Source: Limnoperna fortunei (taxonomy: Eukaryota; Mollusca; Bivalvia; Mytilida; Modiolidae). From it: a stretch of DNA of 64,000 bases. Where the stretch lies: positions 47,489,657-47,553,656 of the forward strand of contig OX104119.1 of NCBI GenBank assembly GCA_944474755.1. The letters are read 5' to 3'. Position numbers and translations under genes: made by a program. The notes under the pieces were generated by a model that worked only from the letters and a program-made list of their open reading frames with translations, had not been told where the DNA came from and searched no databases. Positions 58,351 through 64,000 of this stretch are shown here, piece after piece (positions within the stretch are counted from its first letter, which is position 1; every line of letters begins with the position of its first letter).

Positions 58351-60103
58351 AGAATAGAGAAATGGGCAATGGAGAATGGTTTTAAATTCTCCACTGCAAA
58401 AACCGTGGGGATGCATTTTTGTAATAAGAGAAAGATGCATCCTGATCCCGAATTAAAATTACATAATAATCCTATCAAAATTGTAAAGGAAACTACTTTT
58501 CTTGGTCTCATATTTGATTCAAGGCTAACCTTTCTACCCCATATCAAAATGTTAAAAAATAAATGCCTAAAGGCATTAGATATTTTAAAAGTCGTAGCCA
58601 GCACCGACTGGGGTACTGAATGCGACGTTTTACTTAATCTTTATAGATCGCTGGTTCGATCTAAATTGGATTATGGTTGTTTTATTTATGGTTCTGCTCG
58701 CAAGTCATATGTCAAAATCCTTGATACGGTTCATCATCAAGGATTGCGACTATGCCTTGGAGCTTTTAGAACTACACCTGTAAATAGTTTATATGTAGAA
58801 GCAAACGAGCCTTCTTTGTATCAAAGAAGAATTAAACTCGCTTTGCAATATGAAACCAAATTGAAGGCGTATCCTGGCAACCCGGCCCACGACTGTGTTG
58901 TCAAACCTCTTTACGAAAATATTTTTGAAAAACATCCAAATAAAATTCAACCTTTTGGTATCAGAATAAAACCTCATTTTGAACAACTCTGGTATAAATT
59001 TAGATGAAATTGCTGCTATTTAAATTCCACATAACAAACCATGGTTAAATCCAATACCGGTATTTATTTTTGATCTTAGAAACCATAAAAAGTCTGACAC
59101 AAACCCTTTAATTATTCAACAACATTTTGCAGAAATAAAATCTCACTATCCTGACCATTCTGCAATTTATACAGATGGATCGAAGGACGGCGATAAAGTT
59201 GCATCGGCCGCTGTCTTTGGAGAGCGTGTCGAAACACGCCGCCTTCCTTCCGTTTCTTCTGTATTTAGTGCAGAAGCGCAAGCTATCCTTCTTGCACTAA
59301 AAATTATTGCTTCGTCAGATGAGAGTAAATTTATTATCTGCTCAGATTCTTTGTCATGTCTTCAGGCAATTGAAAATTCTAAAATTAAAAATCCATTTAT
59401 TTTAAAAATAATTCAAATTTATAAATCGCTGACAAGTTTAGGTAAAGAGGTTGTGTTCTTCTGGATTCCCAGCCATGTAGGAATCCATGGAAACACAGTC
59501 GTGGACAGAGAGGCTAAAGCTGCCTTAGAAAATGTTATTATTAATTGTAAAATTCCTTTTACTGATTTTAAATTATATATTTTTAAACAAGGATTGCCAG
59601 TTTTCCTACCGCAGGTCGGGGGTTCTCTCCGGCTTCCTCCCCCAATAAAAACTGGACGCCATGAAATAGCTGAAAAATTGCTGAAAGTGGCGTTAAAACA
59701 CCATTCAAACAAACAAACAAAATATATTTTTAAATACATATCTAATCTATGGCAGCGTGGTTGGGATCTCGAAGTACATAATAAACTTCATGAGATCCAA
59801 CCACTTCTGCACATACATAATTTAAAATCTTGTAGAGGTCGTAGAGACCAAGTGGTTTTAACCAGGTGTCGTCTTGGGCATACCAGGACGACACACAGTT
59901 ATATTTTAAACAATGAACCAAGACCCGAGTGTGTGCCATGCAACTGTCCATATACCATCAAGCATGTCTTGATGGACTGTGTTGACGTGGCACACATTCG
60001 GGAACATTTTTATTCTGTTAATTCTTATAATTTATTTACAACTGTCGCTGGCGAGACAATTTTACAGTTCTTAAAGGAAATTGATTTCTACAGAAAAATT
60101 TAA
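58351..60103 (+). pseudogene. LINE E ORF2, 3' part with a SINE in the RNase H domain
   Basis: Frame 58369-59007 covers the RT thumb region (MENGFKFSTAKTVGMHFCNK; KLDYGCFIYGSARKS). A shift near 58975 and a stop near 59020 follow. The RNase H motifs YTDGSKDGDK, SAEAQ and CSDSLSC are readable in the next frames. From 59351 the frame is open to 60103 and passes through an inserted SINE plus duplicated target site (147 bases, 49 codons) without a stop, ending with the CRLGHTRTTHSYILNN zinc-like motif. Confidence 0.9.
59588..59721 (+). mobile_element. tRNA-type SINE (type 2), 5'-truncated, in LINE E
   Basis: 134 bp, from CAAGGATTGCCAGTTTTCC through CTCTCCGGCTTCCTCC and GACGCCATGAAATAGCTG...AGTGGCG to (CAAA)n. 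Flanked by ATATATTTTTAAA at 59575-59587 and 59722-59734 (13 bp). Head with A and B boxes is missing. Confidence 0.93.
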
Positions 60104-60311
60104 TTGGATTTTAAATTGGTGATATTGAATAATTTTTATTGGTTTAGTTTTCTTTTTATCTGTATATATGCTCATATTATTGTATGAGACCTTGTTTTAG
60201 AAAGGATGGATATTCTTTAAATAACTGAATTAAAGTTCTAAATCTCACGTCCTGAATATAGCTGAAATATTGCTTGCTGGACGTAAAACAACAATCAATC
60301 AATCAATCAAT

Positions 60312-61436
60312 CTGCACTAAATACGGAAGAAGCAGAAGGAAGACGGCTAGTTTCAACTCGCTCTCCGAAGACAGCGGCTGAAGCGACTTTATCATCGTCC
60401 TTCGATCCACCGTATAAATTGAGCTGTGATCAGGATAGCAAGATTTAACCTCTGAAAAACGTGGTGAATAATCAAGGGGTTTGTGTCAAGATTTTTTTAT
60501 ATTTTCGCAAATCATAAATAAATACTGGTTTAGGATTTAACCATGGAGGATTGTGAGGAATTTCAGTTGGGTCAATTTCATCTATATACAGATACCAGAA
60601 ATTTCCAAATGAGATTAAATTAAATTATCAAAAATTTGTTTATAAAACGGTTTGAAAACACAGTCATGAGCAGGATAGGTAGGATAAGCCGTAAGTTTTT
60701 TTGCATATTCCAAACCGAGCTTTATTCTTCTTTGATACAAAGAAGGCTCGTTTGCTTCTACATATAAACTATTAACAGGTGTGGTTCTCAAAGCTCCAAG
60801 ACATAGTCGCAACCCTTGATGGTGAACGGTATCAAGGATTTTGACATACGACTTGTTGAGCTGAACCATAAATAAAACAACCATAATCTAATTTCGTTCG
60901 AACCAGCGATCTATATAGGTTCATTAATGTGTCCGTGTTGGGAAAATGACACGTTCCTCGCACGTTAAAGAACGCTGCTGTAGTATTCGCTATGAGTAGG
61001 GATTTCGATCCCGCTACAGGAGGCTAAATTGCCCGACCCTATCCATTCTCCCATTTGCCAGTGGCAATCTAAAATCCGTTACCCCTATTTTTCCTTGTGT
61101 CCCATCCCATTTTCATTCATCATCATATCATGTTCATTTTATCATCCATTTCATGGTCATCGCCTGAATATAGCTGAAATATTGCTGCTCGGGTCTTAAA
61201 CACCATTAATCAATCAATAATGTGTCGCGATCCGCACCCCAGTCAGTGCTGGATACCACTTTTAAAATATCAAGGGCTTTAAAACACTTAGATTTCAACA
61301 TTTTGATATGGGGAAGAAAGGTGAGTTTAGAGTCGAATATCAAACCAAGAAAAGTAGTTTCTTTCACAATTCTTATAGGGTTGTTATACAATGTAAGTTC
61401 GGGATCAGGATGCATTTTTCTTTTGTTTTAAAAAAT
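60312..61436 (-). pseudogene. LINE copy F, minus strand, ORF2 fragment
   Basis: Minus strand, from 61436: MHPDPELTLYNNPIRIVKET, FDSKLTFLPHIKML; then, after the SINE at 60934-61217, SYVKILDTVHHQGLRLCLGA, SLYVEANEPSLYQRRIK, and to 60312 the first part of RNase H (DGSKDDDKVASAAVFGE). It is the same family as A-E, with several frame breaks. Ends abruptly against the tail of copy E at 60311. Confidence 0.88.
60934..61217 (+). mobile_element. SINE type 1, 5'-truncated, in LINE F
   Basis: 284 bp matching the last part of 3726-4233 (CGTGTTGGGAAAATGACACG to (ATCA)n). Flanked by TAATGTGTC at 60925-60933 and 61218-61226. Confidence 0.92.
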
Positions 61437-61645
61437 TTAAAAAATTTGTTTAAAATTCAAAAAATCAGCACCAAAAACTCAAACTTTGTTAAGAACCACT
61501 CAATAAGCATTCCTGCCAAGTTTGGTTCCAATTGGCCAAGTGGTTGTCGAGAAGAAGATTAAAATGTAACAAGTTTACGGCCGACGAAGACGACAAAGTG
61601 ATGAGAACAGCTCACACTGACCCTTTGGGTCAGGTGAGGTAAAAA
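61437..61645 (-). mobile_element. End fragment of the GCTCACCTGA-type molluscan repeat
   Basis: Read on the minus strand: CTCACCTGACCCAAAGGGTC, GTGTGAGCTGTTCTCATCAC and TCGTCTTCGTCGGCCG, as at the left end of 10085-14927. Only about 210 bases are kept; it abuts LINE F. Confidence 0.75.
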
Positions 61646-62070
61646 GCTGGCGTACTTTGATGCATTTTGCATCACCTTTTAAAAAACATTTTGCAAGGCT
61701 AAAATACAAAAATGCTCGAATATCAGTATTCTAAATACAGGTAAATATAGCTAATCCTGTTAAGGACTTATAGTGAACATCAGTCATACTAAATCCAGGT
61801 AAAAATTTAAAAGTACTGTCACTATCTGATGCAGTGACTAACAGTTCTTTTCAGACCTACAAAAGTACTGTACTCGCTGTCAAGAACTGTTTCAGATCTG
61901 AACAGAAGCTATCAGTAAAAGATAAAAATTGTAAATGACTGACATGAATTGTATGAATTCTATGTGATTTATAGATCGTGAACAGTACATTTACTGTAAC
62001 TATCAGTTTCTATCAATCAAATTTGAACTGTGTATGGTAATATCAGTCCTTATTTTGGTTCAATGTGGGT
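61646..62070. other. Nothing recognised
   Basis: No coding region; words such as CAGTACTGTCACTATC and TACTGATTGTCAG recur loosely, without clear unit length. Confidence 0.35.
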
Positions 62071-62610
62071 TACTGATTGTCAGTCGGCATTCGACGAACT
62101 CAAACGTGCTCTTTGCACAGTCCAATACTAGCATATCCCCGTGATGATAGTATGTACATTCTAGACACGGATGCCTCAAATGTAGGTATAGGAACAGTCC
62201 TGTCACAAAACCACGTGCACCATGGTGTGGAAAATGCAATTGCTTAGACCCCCATCAGCAACGGTACTCAGTTACTAGGAGAGAATCACTTGCAGTTATC
62301 ACATTCATGCGCCAATACAGATATTACCTGTTAGGTAAGAGATTTCTGATAAGGACTGATCGTGGCTCTCAATGACCCTCAGGGACAGGTAGCCAGATGG
62401 CTGGAGGTTTTATCCCAGTACAACTTTGATTTACAGCATAGGGCAGGTAAGAAGCATCAAAACGCTGATGGATTATCAAGAAAGGATGGAGAAGAGGTCA
62501 GTTGTGAACACATAAAAACGGGTAACTGTTTTGACTGCCAGCAGATCCAGCATGAATGGCATGACTTTAAAACAGAGGTTGATGATGTAACTCAACTCGG
62601 TACGGGTGAG

Positions 62611-62736
62611 CTGATTGATTGATTAATGGTGTTTAACGCCCGAGCAGCAATATTTCAGCTATATTCAGGGGATGAACATGAAATGGATGATGAAATGATG
62701 CTGAATGAAAATGGGATGGGACACAAGGAAAAATAT
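62611..62736 (-). mobile_element. SINE type 1, 3' end fragment in gypsy pol
   Basis: Minus strand: TATTTTTCCTTGTGTCCCATC, then CTGAATATAGCTGAAATATT, GCTGCTCGGGCGTTAAACACC and (ATCA)n. About 126 bp; strongly 5' truncated. Confidence 0.85.
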
Positions 62737-63263
62737 TGAGAGTTGTAACCAGGAGTCAAAGCGAAAAGGAGCCCGAGGTAATTCGCCTATGGAGTTATAA
62801 GTATTTCAACGTGAAGACCATGACTTGCAGAAACTACATGAATGGAAAGATTCTGGCACTTGTCCAGGTAGAGAAGAAATAACCCAGAATAGTCCAGTAG
62901 TACGCAAGTACTGGTTAAATTTTAATCTGATAGCCAGAGTTGAAGGAGTGTTGTATCAGAAAATTGTCGGTCCATGCAATGAAACTAAATACCAGCTCCT
63001 AGGATACTGAGACAGAAAGTCATTGTTAAATGTCATTATCACATAATTGGGGCTCACATGGGTATTAATAAAACTACAGAGAGACTGAAATCTCAGTTTC
63101 AATGGTATGGTATGGGAAATGATGTTCGATCTCATATACAAAATTGCCAAGTCCAAGTCTGCAAAAGATTTAAAAAGAGTAAACAACCTAAGGCTTCACT
63201 TCAAAATTACACAAGTCACCCTATGGATAGAATTGCACTTGATGTTATTGGCCCTTTACAAAG

Positions 63264-63672
63264 ATTTTTAATTGATTGGATGTCTGCTTTACGTCCGGCG
63301 AGCAGTATTTCAGCTATATTCAGGACGTGAACAAGTTAACAAACAATAAATCAACGGAAAATGGGGGTGGGTCACAGGGAATACAATCTTGACTGCCACT
63401 GGAAAAGTATGGATTTTTGGGTAGGGGAGGAAAATTTAGCCTTTTGTAGCGGCTACAATGAGCCTACTCTTTTTCGAAATCTACAAAAGGGGTCTCTATC
63501 GTGCAAAGGAGGGTGGTATTCTCCAAACACGTTACCCACTACGGTCCGCGGTCAAGCTTTCCGTATCATGACCTGACAACACCCCCCCCCCCCCCCAAAA
63601 CGAGAGGATCTCCCCTATCCGCCACCCGGGACGCGGTGGGCTGTTCTGTGAACCCTCCCCTTATGGTCCCAG
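63264..63672 (-). mobile_element. SINE type 1, longer diverged copy in gypsy integrase
   Basis: Minus strand, from 63672: a GC-rich head, TGTTGTCAGGTCATGATACGG (as in 3726-4233), a C-run of 16 at 63580-63596, then CACGTCCTGAATATAGCTG...GCCGGACGT and an ATCAATT tail. Flanks CTTTACAAAGA (63254-63264) and CTTTACCAAGA (63674-63684) look like a target duplication with one mismatch. Confidence 0.75.
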
Positions 63673-64000
63673 TCTTTACCAAGAACCAGTAGAAATAAAC
63701 AGTATACATTAGCAATATGTGATCATTTTTCCCTCTGGATGGAAGCGTATCCCCTTCCTTACCAGATGGTAGAGAAGGGAGCTGAAAAGCTGGTAAATAA
63801 ATTTATACCCTTCGAAATTTATACTGAACAGGGCAGCAACTTCGAGTCTGATCTTTTTAGAGAAGTCTGCTCCCCTGGTTAAAAAGACTAGGTCAATACC
63901 CTACAGACCATCATTTAATGGCTTAATAGAAAAAATTAATCAGCCACTAGAGAATATGATTAAGGGTATTGTAAACAAGAACACGACGGACTGGGATCAA

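Larger units (their letters stand above)
58342..60311 (+). mobile_element. LINE copy E, 3' part
   Basis: Resumes at TGTTTAAACAGAATAGAGAA, in register with the break at 51465. Contains the end of the RT region, RNase H with a SINE inside, the 3' UTR with GCTCATATTATTGTATGAG, and CACGTCCTGAATATAGCTG...GGACGT followed by (ATCA)n. Confidence 0.92.
62071..64000 (+). pseudogene. Ty3/gypsy retrotransposon pol remnant (RNase H and integrase), continues past the window
   Basis: RNase H: CQSAFDELKRALC, ILDTDASNVGIGTVLSQ, RRESLAVITF, LIRTDRGS; then GQVARWLEVLSQYNFD and QNADGLSR. Integrase N-terminal zinc domain: IIGAHMGINKTTERLK and HIQNCQVQVCKRFKK. Core: ALDVIGPL, then after a SINE YTLAICDHFSLWMEAYPL, YTEQGSNFESDLF (D expected where E stands), SIPYRPSFNGLIEKINQPLE. 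Several stops and shifts (for example near 62125, 62245, 62375, 63008 and 63880). Two SINEs are inserted (62611-62736, 63264-63672). Upstream gag, protease and RT are not in the window. Confidence 0.88.

Overview
The window is eukaryotic, AT-rich and almost entirely transposable elements (TEs). I found no gene that I would call a cellular (non-TE) gene. Introns with GT/AG borders, SINEs whose 3' ends carry the motif CTGAATATAGCTGAAATATTGC followed by (ATCA)n, tRNA-headed SINEs with a CTCCGGGTACTCCGGCTTCCTCC-like core, and I/Nimb-type LINEs together point to a mollusc, most likely a bivalve. The species cannot be named from the sequence.

Layout. 1-2.2 kb: two direct copies of a ~460 bp element with terminal inverted repeats (TIRs). 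3.5-5 kb: remains of a PIF/Harbinger transposon (transposase C-terminus on +, Myb/SANT partner on -), split by a 508 bp SINE with a 12-13 bp target site duplication (TSD). 7.1-9.9 kb: a SWIM-finger gene fragment (+) converging on a DDE transposase pseudogene (-), possibly the two genes of one ISL2EU/IS4EU-like element. 10.1-14.9 kb: a molluscan TIR repeat containing a nearly complete hAT transposon whose transposase frame has one stop codon. 15-20.9 kb: SINEs, simple and tandem repeats, and a CACTA/EnSpm-type transposase fragment.

20.9-38.2 kb: three copies of one LINE family nested inside each other. Copy A is 5' truncated and interrupted in ORF2 by full-length copy B; B is interrupted in ORF1 by full-length copy C. 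Each insertion is bounded by its own TSD. C has an uninterrupted 1226-residue ORF2 (endonuclease, reverse transcriptase, RNase H), but its ORF1 is broken. 38.5-44.1 kb: a decayed CACTA/EnSpm-type transposase followed by a spliced DUF4806-like partner gene, then a minus-strand fragment of a second LINE family (44.3-46.2 kb).

47.2-60.3 kb: a fourth LINE copy (E) carrying in ORF2 a 6876 bp DNA transposon with 92 bp TIRs and a 9 bp TSD. The transposon encodes an apparently intact three-exon RecQ-like helicase and a damaged, convergently transcribed transposase; this resembles helicase-bearing Academ elements (AcademH). Intron 1 of the helicase holds an 86 bp TIR-to-TIR miniature relative with its own 9 bp TSD. 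A SINE sits in frame in E's RNase H domain. 60.3-64 kb: a minus-strand LINE fragment (F) split by a SINE, a copy of the molluscan TIR repeat, and a decayed Ty3/gypsy pol that has received two SINEs.

How the parts work together: the LINE family is probably the retrotransposition source for the SINEs that share its 3' tail hairpin. The DNA transposons carry transposase-plus-partner cassettes (Harbinger + Myb, CACTA-like + DUF4806, Academ-like + helicase). Nested insertions give a relative chronology: A before B before C; E before both its DNA transposon and its SINE.
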